Assembly: GCA_038496675.1 (NCBI GenBank)
Contig: CM076662.1
Span: 15,493,426-15,557,425, forward strand
Length of the DNA stretch: 64,000 bases
Direction: 5' to 3'
Origin: Rachycentron canadum
Taxonomy: Eukaryota; Chordata; Actinopteri; Carangiformes; Rachycentridae
Shown piece by piece: positions 38,061-50,599 of this stretch; within the stretch, counting starts at the first letter, position 1; every line of letters begins with the position of its first letter. A program made the translations under genes and the position numbers. The notes beneath the pieces were generated by a model. The model was not told the origin of the DNA. It saw only the letters and a list, made by a program, of their open reading frames with translations, and searched no databases.

Positions 38061-38647
38061 ACATTTAATGTGCTATAGAAGGCTGTTTATTTGAAAGGAG
38101 ACTTCTTCATCAAACTCAGGAGATTTTCGTGATATTGCCAGCAAAAATCAGTTGATCAGGGATCAAATCCTGTCAGCAGAGTTTTCTAGTTCAATAAAAA
38201 ACAGTTAATCCCACCGGTTGATCATGTAAGCTCCCTGAGCAGAAGAGAGGAGATTGGACTTCTTTTTTTTTTCTCTCCACCGCATTCCACCACCCAAGAT
38301 GCTTTGTGCGTGTTTGTCTAGTGCAGCTACTGCTCGTTCCATTACATGACAAATGCCACAGTATTCACCAGCATCCTAAACCAGAGATTAATCTTGCTTA
38401 GAACATTTCACTGTGTGACAGGCCAGATTGAGAAAAATGTGTGTTAGCAAGACAGCACACGCGACCGCAGCTTGGCTAAACGTCCTGCCCCCCCCCCACG
38501 CACACAGACCACCACCACCATGCTCGCTTGCCCTGTGGGCTTGTTCTGCTCATCCTCAAGACCAGATGTTGGGGAAGACCATGATTTATAGTCCCACGCC
38601 GTGAGCTGTGAGGTATGTAGGTATTTGTGGGCATAATTGAGCGAGGG
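38061..38647. other. No gene seen; C run before gap
   Basis: Apparently unique DNA with C10 at 38488-38497 followed by a short CA/CCA tract. It stops at an assembly gap. Confidence 0.5.
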
Positions 38648-39000
38648 NNNNNNNNNNNNNNNNNNNNNNNNNNNNNNNNNNNNNNNNNNNNNNNNNNNNN
38701 NNNNNNNNNNNNNNNNNNNNNNNNNNNNNNNNNNNNNNNNNNNNNNNNNNNNNNNNNNNNNNNNNNNNNNNNNNNNNNNNNNNNNNNNNNNNNNNNNNNN
38801 NNNNNNNNNNNNNNNNNNNNNNNNNNNNNNNNNNNNNNNNNNNNNNNNNNNNNNNNNNNNNNNNNNNNNNNNNNNNNNNNNNNNNNNNNNNNNNNNNNNN
38901 NNNNNNNNNNNNNNNNNNNNNNNNNNNNNNNNNNNNNNNNNNNNNNNNNNNNNNNNNNNNNNNNNNNNNNNNNNNNNNNNNNNNNNNNNNNNNNNNNNNN
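38648..39000. other. Assembly gap (353 N)
   Basis: Bases are unknown. The right flank is GT-rich, so the gap probably hides more simple sequence. Frames crossing it are meaningless. Confidence 0.98.
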
Positions 39001-39056
39001 ACTATGTGTGACTGTATATGTGTGTACATGTGTGCAGAGGATGGAGCAAAGCTGTG

Positions 39057-39109
<53 letters not shown>
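39001..39109. repeat. (TG)n microsatellite beside the gap
   Basis: GT-rich text from 39001, then TG dinucleotides at 39053-39109 with one TTTG interruption. Confidence 0.95.
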
Positions 39110-39113
<4 letters not shown>

Positions 39114-39439
39114 GCTCACATGCAAGGAGATTGAGATATGCTAGCTGTCTTTGAGAGTGTGTCATTGCTGCTGACGCCGGTGAAATAACTAGTCTTTGCC
39201 TCATTTTGCTGTGCACATTTGGAGGCCACACAGGTCCCGCGTCATGGAGCTGCTCGGAGAGAATGACTGGATATTTACAGCCCAACTCGTGGACCAGGAG
39301 ACTGCTGCGAAACACTTTGTCCTTTGTCCCAGATTTGTCAAAATGTTATTTTTTGAGCCATTCACTCAGCATATAAACAAAAAAGTTGCATCTGGTATTG
39401 TGCAAACAGCCACAATTTTGAAGAATTTACAAAGAATGT
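39110..39439. other. No gene seen
   Basis: Apparently unique DNA; one 81-residue open frame (39196-39441) of no recognisable product. Confidence 0.45.
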
Positions 39440-39720
39440 AGTTGTTTGGAAATGCCAACATAGACGTACATTTGTTCTGACAGAATTGCAACTAATTACA
39501 GACACATTACAGATTTAACGCCCAGCTAATTTGCTCACGTTTATTAATGCTGTCTGAATTTCAAAGGCCCACAGATCTTTTATTCAGATCTGTCAACTCC
39601 AAGTCACCAGCCATGCATGCCCACTGATGGCTAATTACACAACATTTGAAAGGGAGCGGAGATGCTCTTTGACATCAACGCACCACAAAGCGACCAGCAG
39701 GAAACTGAAGCCTGTTAGTG
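39440..39720. promoter_or_regulatory. Candidate developmental enhancer-like element
   Basis: Two TAATTA homeodomain cores (39494-39499 and 39632-39637), AGCTAATTTGC, TTTATTAATG and CCATGCATGC words, and a perfect 8-bp inverted repeat ACAGATCT/AGATCTGT (39571-39578 and 39586-39593) lie in repeat-free DNA. The texture is that of a vertebrate conserved non-coding element. Inference only. Confidence 0.35.
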
Positions 39721-41200
39721 AGGACGCAGGCAGCTTGGTTCTGGAGCAGCTCAGCGTGCATCGTACCTTTCCCAGCCGCTCTCATCTGTGAAATCCCGCA
39801 GGATATCTCATGTTCTTACTGTGTCCTGATGTCTGTGAGGATGCAGAAGTGGCATCTGTCAGCGGCACCACTCCTGGTCACGTGCACAAACTGAAAAAGG
39901 TTAGAGAAACATGGGAGGGTATACACAGTATTTAGATATGTGCACATTTCTATATACTCACACACAAGCTTCAGGGTCTTTGATCAGCTTAACTTCAAAC
40001 TTCAATAAAACTGGAGATCAAGTAGAGTAGTACATGGTTGCAGTCTCACTCCCACGTCTCTTAGTTTCCCTTGAAGTCTCTGATAGTGGAGACACAGGTG
40101 CCTTAATAGTTTCAGATTGTCATCAAAGGGACCTGTGTGATCTCAACCTGTTCTGTTATTCTGACGGTCGGACTGCTGTAATAAATATTTTAGGTATTTT
40201 CATCCCTTCACACTTGACGTATGAAGAAAGAACCATTGAGAATGCTGTGAAGTGCTAACCACTGCTGGTAGTGCTTCAAAATGTTGAGCTTAATGATACT
40301 AAAGGAGTTTACCATGTGAGGTGTGTAACATTTTTGTTGCTGGAAAATGGCAGAGGTGATCGGTTGGGCAGCGATAACGACTAAACTTATTTCCTTGTGT
40401 TTCAGTACATCCATAATACATAGAGAATGAATACTAATGATGTCTCCTACATCAGGTCAAACTGTCCATCATGTCAGCAAACAGGCGAGCTCTAAAGTTA
40501 ATGATTATGTTCCCATTAGCTTCACACAATCGATACTGACATTACGTGCACAGGTTACTTACATGCTAAATGTGACATGCTAAACCCGTGAATCCTTTTT
40601 AGGAGTTTGGGGGGGGATTGAATCTTGACCAATCTGTTTCCAGACCTCCACACTGTTGAGGTTACAGTGCTGCATTTGCTGTGGTTTATCACGTACTAAA
40701 ACTTTGAGCGATTGTGATCATGAATAACTGAATTGGCCTTAACTGAAAATGTATTTCCAATGGAACTGTCTGCAGTGAAGAAAGTTGACTATTATCTATC
40801 CTCTGATCATACTTACACTGCGCTCCATCCACTCAGTACCTCAGAGGACGCACAGACTATAAACATGTCATGGTAAAATTACATTATTTGCTGCATTCAG
40901 TAACCTTGTTTTCTTTATCCCTCCCAACTGTGCTTTAATGAGAAAACTCTACACAAGCACTTTTAAATAAATAAACAGTTCTGGTCCTAATTGGAGAAGT
41001 CCTGCCTCGCTACATTTGGCTTCTTCACGGATTGGCTGCAGTGGTACGCAGCCACTGCTGGTTTCTGGACCACACTTGGTCATCTGGTGCCAAGTGGGAC
41101 TGGCTGGTATGTAGTGCCAGTGACCGGGACAAGGTCAGCCAGAACTCTATGTAACCACTGCCAAAATCAGCCCAAAACTCTGCCCGCAAGGGTTATTAAC
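39721..41200. other. No gene seen
   Basis: Apparently unique DNA. The segment 40990-41170 is GC-richer and could be an old repeat or exon-like relic; I recognise nothing in it. Confidence 0.45.
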
Positions 41201-41320
41201 CACGATTATAGAGTAATATTCGCTGCAATCATATGAGCTTGGGGTTATATGGTGCAAAACTAATCATACGCTCTGAGCCGAACGCCTTATGATTAATTGG
41301 AAAGCATAATTAGATTTGGA
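41201..41320. promoter_or_regulatory. Inverted homeodomain-type sites
   Basis: Perfect 8-bp arms TAATCATA (41261-41268) and TATGATTA (41288-41295) with a 19-base spacer are followed by ATTGG and GCATAATTAG. Arrangement of paired homeodomain-like sites; function inferred. Confidence 0.25.
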
Positions 41321-43319
41321 GATTTGTAGCAGAATACTCAGTAGAACATATCTAATAAGAATTTGAAAGTGACAAATGCTTTGTTGATATGAATAACTGG
41401 ATGAATACATGAGCAATCTAGTGAAGCTGTTGCTTTAAAGTCTTTTTCAGATCTTTGTTTTCTCTGAAACGCTTGAAGAACTCAGGAAACAAAAAAACAG
41501 GTACCAACGCTGCATATTACTTCCCCATTCATACTCTCTCTCCCCTGAATCCCCAACAGTTCTCTTTCTTCTGGCGTAAACAGACAGCCTCATCCAGACT
41601 CACACATGTGTGAATGTATATCAGGGAGGCCAACATCAGTAATGTGTCCTGAGACCCTGAAGTGGACAAAATGGAAAAAGAAACATCTTTCAAAAAAGAT
41701 GAAAAACTGCACCTTAAGTGAGCCTTGAGGAAACAGAGGTCAGCCTGTCCACCTTATTTTCAACTCCTGGATCCACTATAGAATACAGATAAGTTAGAAA
41801 AATAACAGTTGAACCTTCACTCTGGTCCCTCGGGCCCAAACTAAACTGTGAACAAGGTTAAGCTCAAATTCAAGCTTAGGATTTTTAAAAACCCGCTGAA
41901 ATGAGTGTGAATGGTTCCACGGCTGTGTGCAGGAAGCTACATATATAACTGTTTTATGATCAAAATCATGTCCAGACTACTCCATATACCTGCCCAATAA
42001 AGCATAACAAAATAGGGCGTAGTTTGGAAGAGTGAGTTACTTTCACCCTCTTGTCAACATTTACTGTTTGGTTTCCTTAGGATGACTCTGCTGCAGCATA
42101 CTTATAAAAAAAAAATCACTATGATGTGCAGTCTCTTCGATCCATCACTGACTAAATCAGAATGGAGCACACTCCTCTGACCTTTTCATGTCTGATCCCA
42201 GGAACAGAGCATATTGATACCGTCTAGCTGCTTTCTCCCGGGCACATTGCGTTGCTGCTGTGTAACACACACAACTGATCTTGGAAGTAAACCTGTGTGT
42301 TGCGTTGCCTTAAACTCCCAAATGTTTCTGCCCTGAAGTTTTTATGTTATTCTTGTCAGCCGTTCATAGCTCACAGTGCACCAAGGCATTTGTTGTGGAG
42401 GTTTCCAGCAAATGGAGCTGATGACCTTCAGAGTCTGCCACGTGCCTTGTTGATTAAATACAGTATACTTAATATTAGTGCGTCTAACGGCCAAGATCTC
42501 TCATCTTTAGCTCTTTACTGAGAAGAAATGCTGTGAGTTCAGCATCAACCATTTTGTTCAAACTTTGCCCTGATAAAAGTCTAGTGACTGAAAGCTTGGC
42601 TTCAATATTATATTGTTCTTGGACCAAAGTGTGGCACTTTGTTTTGAGTTTCCTGCATTTTGGTATCACATCATCATTTGTATGATGTGTTGTCTGATCC
42701 CATTGGACAAAAGTGTTTATAGTTGTTCTGAATGGCCAGAGTCAAAAGCAGCTGGCCATAATAGAGAGGGTGGACATGCTAATCCTTGAATACGGAGACA
42801 ACACAGCACATCTTCAGTCTCTCCTGGAAGGTATTCCCAGCATCACACTTGCTTGTTACAGCGAAAAGTGTCAGAAATAGTTGTGTAAAGAATGAACAAA
42901 GTGTGTGAGAGAAATCCTAGCGTCTTTCCCACCTTTGCAGGTTGAAGTAGGTTGTCAGGTTTCAAAAGTTGCAGACTTTGTTGAATACACAACAGCCTCC
43001 AATTATGAAGCTGCTTGACAAGTCAAATACTTCTACAATGGCACCTTTAGTATCTTATAGTCAAGAATTCAAAGCGGGGATGCAACAACATTAATAGCTT
43101 ATTATGAATGTGATAAGCTCCCAATTACACCTGCTAAAAAAAGTGTCCTGTTATGAAACTTAATGCTGAATCTTAACATATGACTTTAAATACAACATTA
43201 ATGTGTTGACGTTATCACATATTTCCTTTTGTTCCTTTTTATTCTTATTTACTTAAGGCAACAGAAGTCTAAGTTTGGTGTTAATATGAAATCAAACATG
43301 TATTACCTCCTTTTTCATT
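41321..43319. other. No gene seen
   Basis: About 2 kb of apparently unique AT-rich DNA, with an A9 run at about 42107. No transposon or exon is recognised. Confidence 0.5.
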
Positions 43320-43530
43320 TAGCAAATAAGTAAAGTAATGAGGAAACCCATTAATTAGCTAATGGAAACTTGCCCTTTGTCATGTTTACTCTGGCATTAG
43401 TGCTGAATTATCATGTTTATTTGATTAGTGTAGCTGATGAGCTCGGTGGATTAGATCGGAGATGGCATCTGCACATGCAAATTCTCAAGCAGGAGAATAG
43501 AGTCCAAGATGGACAGATGTACATGCTCTG
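43320..43530. promoter_or_regulatory. Candidate enhancer-like element with homeodomain and octamer words
   Basis: CCATTAATTAGCTAATGG (43348-43365) has perfect 6-bp inverted ends and three overlapping TAAT cores. A perfect octamer ATGCAAAT lies at 43475-43482. The text between is repeat-free. Inference from motif clustering. Confidence 0.33.
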
Positions 43531-44319
43531 CTATCCCGAAGACTCGGTCTGACCAGTGTGCCAACATGGCAGCCTGTTGGCTGTGGGTAAAGCAATGAGT
43601 CACACTCCCAGTGCTGCAGTGCACAGTCTCACACCTTTGCAGCACCGAGAACACACCATGTGATCGACTCGTAGCGGAGCACTGTCACATTAACCAGTGG
43701 TATAAAAACATTAGTAGGACGACGGAAGATAAAATGAGGGACTTCAGGGAGATTGATAATTGAAAAAACAGGTTTATTTTTTTGTTGGAAATGTTGGTGA
43801 AGTAAGAATAACAATCTCATTTTAAATGTACAGAAAGGAGAAATGAGTATGTGATGCATCTACAACACAAGCCCTTACATGCACTGTAGGTCTGATATAT
43901 ATCTCACATTTTCTACCAGTAGCATTTGAGCCAAGACTTCATTCCTTTTTACTCTCTAGAGTGCTCAGACATATACAAGCTACTGGCACTAACTCAGATA
44001 CAGACTAAACACATATATAATGGTTTCCCAAGGCAACTGCCTACTGAGGAATGATAAAGTCAGTCTAATAACTTCAACATACGGCTTGAAATTGACACTC
44101 CGGAAATTCACTCCTGCTCCTACAAAACAAAAAAACTCTCAGAGGACAAAATGAGCCGCCTTCATCAACAGATTTTATTTTTACGACTTCTTTCAGCTCA
44201 CAAAGAAAAGACGAGAGTTAATGTAAAGGAAGAGATGGGCTGTGTTTCCATCAGTTGTAATTACTGCTGCTCTGTGTTCATGAACTGAAGTAAATTTTAT
44301 TATGTACCACTGCTCTACA
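43531..44319. other. No gene seen
   Basis: Apparently unique AT-rich DNA. Confidence 0.5.
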
Positions 44320-44650
44320 TCAGCGATTGACAAGTGTCAATATTGATTCATATGCTGATTAGTTCTCAATCAACCTCTTAATCATTTGTCTATAAAATAT
44401 CAGAACATGCTGAATAATGCAGATAGCCCAAAATGACATCGTCAAATAGCTTGTTTTATCCGATCAGTGTTGTAAAACCAAAATGTTTTCATTTTATTCA
44501 TATCACCAATGGAATCCTCCTAATTTTGGAGGCTGGGATCAGAATGTCTCAAAAGATAAAGACTAATCAAATATCAAAGTAGTTGCCAGTGAATTAATAA
44601 AATATTAGAAAAGACTATTAATTATTGATTCATGCTTAATTGAAATTCAT
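44320..44650 (+). mobile_element. hAT-type MITE, near full length, forward orientation
   Basis: Follows the family consensus remembered for percomorph genomes in order: TTGTCTATAAAATATCAGAA, AGCCCAAAATGACATCGTC, AAATAGCTTGTTTTATCCG, GTAAAACCAAAATGTTTTCA, GGAGGCTGGGATCAGAAT, AATCAAATATCAAAGTAGTT, GCCAGTGAATTAA, then TAATTATTGATTCATGC. The ends are decayed AATCGATTAATCG-type repeats. No coding capacity. It is inverted relative to the copy at 25055-25487. Confidence 0.85.
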
Positions 44651-45729
44651 GTGTTACAGAAGCCTAAGAAACAGTCTAAAGCAGTTAGAAAGAGATTAAG
44701 AAGCAAGGAAGGGGATTATATTGAAGACCTATAAGGCTGCATTAAGGCTCATTTAAACCTTGTTTATATCTATGTATACACAACACACAATATGACTCAA
44801 AATGAGTCATAGTACTACTGCGTGCCTGCCTTCAGATGTATTATCCTACACATATAATTCAAATACTGCTGCTTTCACAATGCACAAATCAGGTATACAG
44901 GCATAGAAATGAATAGAGGATGTAAGAGGAAAGTAGAGTGTTATGTGCACTTCCTGGTCATGTTTTAAGCATCTATACAATGTAATGCAAAGCCAAATAA
45001 CAAATACATGAAGAATTCTGTATGTAATTCTGTATAAATCTTACATACTTATGTATGTAAGATTTTAATGCTCAGGTTTTGGTAAAACTTTCCAAGAGTT
45101 GCCAATCAATTATATTTGTTATAGAGGTCATATGTCATATTTACTGTTTAAAAACAAATAGTTTATAGAACCACAGCAGTTAAATGAATGCCTCTCTGAC
45201 AGTGTCAGTCAAAAATGTACATTTATATCTTCTATGTATTTTTGTTGGTCACATGATTCATAGATTTAGCTGTGTACAATGCATTCATTAGCACAAACAG
45301 CACATTACATTACCTTAACATTTTGAATAATACTGAATGCTGTGAAATTCCAGCTCAAATCTGGCACAGTCAGGTAATAAAAGGAGTGATTGTTGCTCTC
45401 AGGGACATTTGGGGAAATAGAAAAAGCCCTCCATCATGTCATGAACACAGTTAGAGGGATCCCACAGCCCACAGTCATGATTCTACTGGCCCTGAGACCA
45501 CCAACAAGACTTCCCTTTTATCAGCTCCTCCCAGGAGGCAGGCAGCCACCATAACCTTCATCCAGCATAAGTTCAGGTCTGCCCTTCCAGACATAATCAG
45601 TGCTTGAGACAACCTTTAAATGAAGACACGCCTGTCTCGCCGTCTCATGGTACAAAATTGTCCACAGTGTTTGTCTGTTGCCTCCCCTCTCCCCCAACCC
45701 CCCTTATGTTTCGATATTGCCATCCTCTC
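44651..45729. other. No gene seen; one perfect hairpin
   Basis: AT-rich DNA holding the perfect inverted repeat at 45036-45065 listed separately. Confidence 0.5.
45036..45065. repeat. Perfect 13-bp inverted repeat with 4-base loop
   Basis: AAATCTTACATAC (45036-45048) and GTATGTAAGATTT (45053-45065) are exact reverse complements separated by TTAT. It is too short and AT-rich for a typical microRNA precursor. Confidence 0.9.
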
Positions 45730-45930
45730 TAAACGGGTTTGCTCAGTGTCAAAGAGTATACACTCGGATCGCCTGTGGGCAATTTGTTGAAAATTACCAA
45801 GAGGTCTAGTGCAGAGAGAGTGCGGCGTGTTGTTCATTTTAGGGTGCCCTTCATCAATTTTGCAAAGAAGGTGGATATCGCCTCCTCTGTCTCGCCTCAA
45901 TTTGACCCCCTGATCACATCTGAATAACAA
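45730..45930. promoter_or_regulatory. Candidate conserved non-coding element
   Basis: Non-repetitive, even-composition stretch in AT-rich surroundings, with open frames on both strands but no recognisable protein. It also has pyrimidine-rich CTCCTCTGTCTCGCCTC. Conserved-element status is a guess from texture. Confidence 0.22.
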
Positions 45931-48910
45931 TAGGTGGAAGTGACTGCATCATATGCTAATGTCAACCAAGGTAATCCGTACTTACTATGCAGCTTCGCAT
46001 TAACAAGTTATGGCATTAAAAGTGTTAGAGAGAGCTTGAGTTTGACTGAGAACAATGCTGTGGCGTTAGCAAATGATACAATACTTATACAGACGTGAGA
46101 ATTTCCATTTTAACGGTGACAGTTGACAGGTTTTTATTGCTCTATGCAACGAAATAACCATTTATCTGCAGTGGTTTCATGGAGGTTGTGATCAGTGTCA
46201 GTGACTGTTGTTTACTAGTTGGAAGGAGTATTTTTGCCATTATTCAGTAGTTTCCTTTCTCTCATTTCCAGGACATATAACAAAGTAAACCATTAGGACC
46301 AAATCAAATAGAATTTCTATTTTGTTTTTTCTTCATAGCTCCGCTGTTATGTTCAGTTTGGCGGCTTTCTGTTTTGTCACTAGTGACTGATGAATCTGTC
46401 TCATCAGTGTTGTTTTCTTTTCAACACAGAAATGGTTCAGATTAGGCAGAGGCAGTTAACTTTTTTGTTTAGGTTTTGGACCTTAATAGTACTATGGAAC
46501 AGCATTTTTACAAGTGGGTCCCATTTTATTTGCATTTTATTTGTTATACTTGCAAGTGGAAGACGCAATTTGTATTCTTCCAGTGGTTTAATGGTAGTTG
46601 GTGGCAGAAGGCAGAGAAGTAGACTGCTAGCAGGTAAACACATATGCAAACACTGCATTATTTCAACTATTGAGACAAATGTTTTCAAATGTGTTCAGCA
46701 CATTTGTGAGATTGAAGATACACATGATGCATTTTAGAGAGAATCACTTAATGCTAAGGCAACTTTTTGTTAAACATTTGTTCGCAAGAAAACATACAGG
46801 GTGTCTTTAATAGAACATTACTGTGTAGTAAGTGTCAAAATCAATGCTGCAAATCAAATCCTTGGCACCTACACTAACCCCTCCAGCACCTACATGAACA
46901 GTTCAGTTGGAGATTTGAGTGTGTTATGGTGAAAGTCACTATCTTCAAGTGGAGATGTAAAGCAGCACCAGAGGTCTTCTAAGGCCATCTTTCTAACTCC
47001 ACGCCCCAGCAGTACTCCTTTAAACCTGCGGACCGACTTTGATATGTGGAATCTGTGCAGTTCTCTCTTTAATGTTCATCATCTTGATTTAAGGCTTCTT
47101 ATTTCTGTAATTCTTATCATGCCAACCCACATAGCCGAGTCAGTCTCCTGCTCTGTTGTCACCATTCCCCTGTGACTGATTTTCTGGTATAGGGAAATGA
47201 TAGGGAGATGATATCCCCTTTCTTAATCCCACCAGAATAATTTCTATTATGGATGAAAACAGGTTAATTATAACTCAAAGTAACATGATTAACCTTGCAA
47301 CTGAAGAGGATGCCTGCACAAACCGAGCAACCTGGCAATGCAACTCAATCAATAAGTTATTATAGATTTTGTACCAACATAAAATCACTGATTAGCTGTC
47401 TTTTTGCTTCTCATACTGTTGGGTCTTTACCTTTATGGTTGACTTTGAACAAACATTTTTTCACATGGCGACGCATATTTCTTGCACAAAGCAGAGGTGG
47501 GAGTCGTGTGTTAATATTTGTATGTGTGACGGACACTGGCGGGAAATGGCTGACATCCATTGATTAGTCACTCTGTGGAGGGATGGGCTGCTCGGTCGAG
47601 GTGCTTTGTCCATGTCAGCGTGACTCAGTGAAAGAAAGTAGTGGTATGCATGACCTTTCAACGTGCCATTGCTGTTACTCCTTTAGATTTACTCTCTCTT
47701 TTTTTTTTTCTAACACATGGGTCCTCTGCTGATGTCACCCCACGCTTGTGAAATTTCCCTCGCAGAATTGCTTTTGCTCTTTCTTTTTTTTTAAGCCACT
47801 CAATACCTTTTTTTTTTTTTTTGTTTAAACAAAGCTGCTTCTGACATCTAATAAAAATGTGAGCCCCATGGGTTAACTTGTCAATCTGCCTTAAAGGAGT
47901 TCGCTCAAACATCGAATCGGTGTCATTAACATACAAGTTGGCAGAACAGGCACGCATTAACAATTCAGATATAGCGTCATCCTCGCATCCTGTTCCATAT
48001 GCCGCTGCCTTAACCCGTCTGGAAGAACCAGATGGTGAAAGAGCTGAATAACACTTGAGTCCTCATCTGTCTCCTTGTCTTACTCAGTGCTTTGTAGCTT
48101 GGATATCTCTTGATTGTGTTTCCAACCCCTCAAAAGGATTTGCCTGTCAATATTAAGTATATTAATTTTCTCTCTTTCCTACAGCATGTAGCAAGTGACC
48201 GCAGGATAACCCCAGAAAAACCAGCTGAAACACTAACACTTCAGCATAATTTACACCTGTGCTATCTTTACAAACAAAGCTGCAAACGAAGTGTCTGCTG
48301 TCAAGACTCTGGCCTGTCTAAGCAAGTCACATACAGTATCCCCAAGATACAGAGATCATCAGATTCCAGGGCTTTCTTGTGCACTTTCTCACAGAGGTCA
48401 TCTGTTACATGGCCCTTATATATATTTCATCACCACTATTCCTTGATTCATCTCACCACAACGCTGGCATCAAACAACTGACATTGTCACACTCCGCAGG
48501 GTGCTGGGGACATTACAAATTCATATTGGCTTTGTTCGCCACAGCAGAAAATAATACCTGCAGACACAGAGCCACAGGTTCACAAACTCGACAACAATAA
48601 TGAGATGGTAAGAAGTTTAGGATTTTGGCACTTCACTTCGCACAATGTGGATGATAATGATAATGACAGTCGCTGTAATGGAGGTGATGTCCGGTGTCAT
48701 GGGAAATAACAGCACCATCGATATCTGCAAAAAAAAATTTGGGGACACAAAAAGTTTGCTGATAATTGCCAGTGGGTGTCTGAGAAAATGTGTGTGACTG
48801 AATTGTTATGTACATTTATATGTGTGGGCTCATGTGTCAAACCTGTCTCCTAGAATATGCATGTGTATGTTACTGTGCTGGAAGCCCCATCTGTGCCTTC
48901 AGCACTTGAA
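45931..48910. other. No gene seen; weak exon-like segment
   Basis: Apparently unique DNA with T runs at 47698-47710 and 47808-47822. A 204-base open segment with splice-like edges lies at 46430-46633 (see findings). The block 47840-48010 is repeat-poor and may be constrained. Confidence 0.45.
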
Positions 48911-48914
48911 ATAT

Positions 48915-48964
<50 letters not shown>
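48911..48964. repeat. (TACA)n/(CA)n microsatellite
   Basis: Short ATACAT units pass into about 20 uninterrupted CA units. Confidence 0.97.
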
Positions 48965-48965
<1 letters not shown>

Positions 48966-50599
48966 ACAGACTTTGCTGGCCACTGTGGTGGTTTGTAAAG
49001 CAGACCTAACACACATCTATGCAAAGTAGAAGGGAAATATTAGATATTTATATTATATAGATATAAATGTTATTTTTAAACTAGGCAAACATTTTTCTAT
49101 TATATAGCTTTGAATAACAGTGAAAAGAAATACAATTTAGAATTTTCTACAAAGGTTTGCACAGTGAAAGAGTCATACAGGGAGTAGAGAGGTCACAGAT
49201 GTGGCAGGTTGACTGGCCCTTTTTTCCCCACTGAGGAAAATACAATGCTCTTGTACTTGGGAGATGGTCAGCATGTTTGGAAGTGTACAACTTTGACACC
49301 AGGGTTCATGTGGTTTGATTTAGGTGATAAAAACATTCCAATGAAGGTTCTTAGAAGATGCACCATGAGTGCATATTGTATTGCTAAAATAGATTTTGTA
49401 GGGAAAACAAAATGTATTGTCTGTAATTGTTTTGAAGATGTCATCTGCTATTGTAAATGAGTTGTAATAATCTCTAGGAGACATCGCTGGGGTGTGGCAC
49501 CTGATGCTTTTGAATTGTTTTTGAGGTCACAAGCTCCACATTCATGATCACGACTGATAAAACTGATTACCGGTGCGATTCATCTTCACTCTGCATAGTC
49601 ACGCTTAAGACAGAGGGAAATTTTTCATGTAATCAATAGAACATGGGAATCCATTTAAAAAAAAAATCCAAAGTCTCCCTTCTCTTCTGCTGATTAAAAT
49701 GCCAGAGTGTCTCCAGCTAGAGCCATCTGATAGACATAACCTTTAAGTGGGCCATTAGGAATATATTAAAAAAGACTCATTTCCTGGGGACATGTCACTG
49801 ATGAATTATTAAAACACCTAAAACAGACCGACCCATTCCCCTCCTCCTCCCCAAAAAAAGATCACCATTGATGAGTTAACCCATTGAATGACGAGGACAT
49901 GTAATAAAATTTAAACTTCCACTTGTAGGATGTGGACACAGCCAAGAATCTGCCCACAAATCACCAGGCAGGGGCTCTGATATAATTTTCATATTGATTT
50001 AGGTTCCGGCTCTACTTGCTTTGCCAGACTGATCCTCTGCTGCGGACGATCTGAATGCATTCGAAATCAATGAGCTGTGCAAACTCACAAGGGTAAAGCA
50101 GGACCACCACTGTGCTACTGCAAAGATACTCGTGCTTGGAAGGAATCAAACACTGCTGCTTAATTCAGAGTAAGCAAGCAATCAATTTCTGCATCACCGA
50201 AAACTAATTCAGGGATGGCAACTTGAGACTGAATTACAAAGTGAAATAAAATGTAAATATGTGATGAATGATAAGTCGTGACAGTCAACAGGCAGGAGGT
50301 CCCGAGTGAAAGAGGAAGAATTATGCAAATGAAATGCAATGTCAGGTTTGATGATTCATCTCAGTTCCATAATTTGCCTTATTTGACTCTAGCCCCAATA
50401 TGGCAAACTGAATACTTTGTCCCTGTATTAATGGTAATGTCTAATAATCAGAAAGTTTGTTTTTTCAGTTAGCACATGGCCACATGCACATTAATACGTA
50501 TTAAATGAGTTTGAAGACCATATTTATATTCTTTTGCTTGATAAGACACTTAAAGTGACAATGACTATAATATTTAAGCAGTTTTTCTGTACATTAAAG
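48965..50599. other. No gene seen; possible constrained block
   Basis: AT-rich DNA. The stretch 49860-50110 is repeat-free with even composition and might be a conserved element. No coding sequence is recognised. Confidence 0.4.

Noticed and set aside
38476..39315. 279-residue minus-strand open frame
   Set aside because: It crosses 353 N and a (TG)n tract read as THTHTH.
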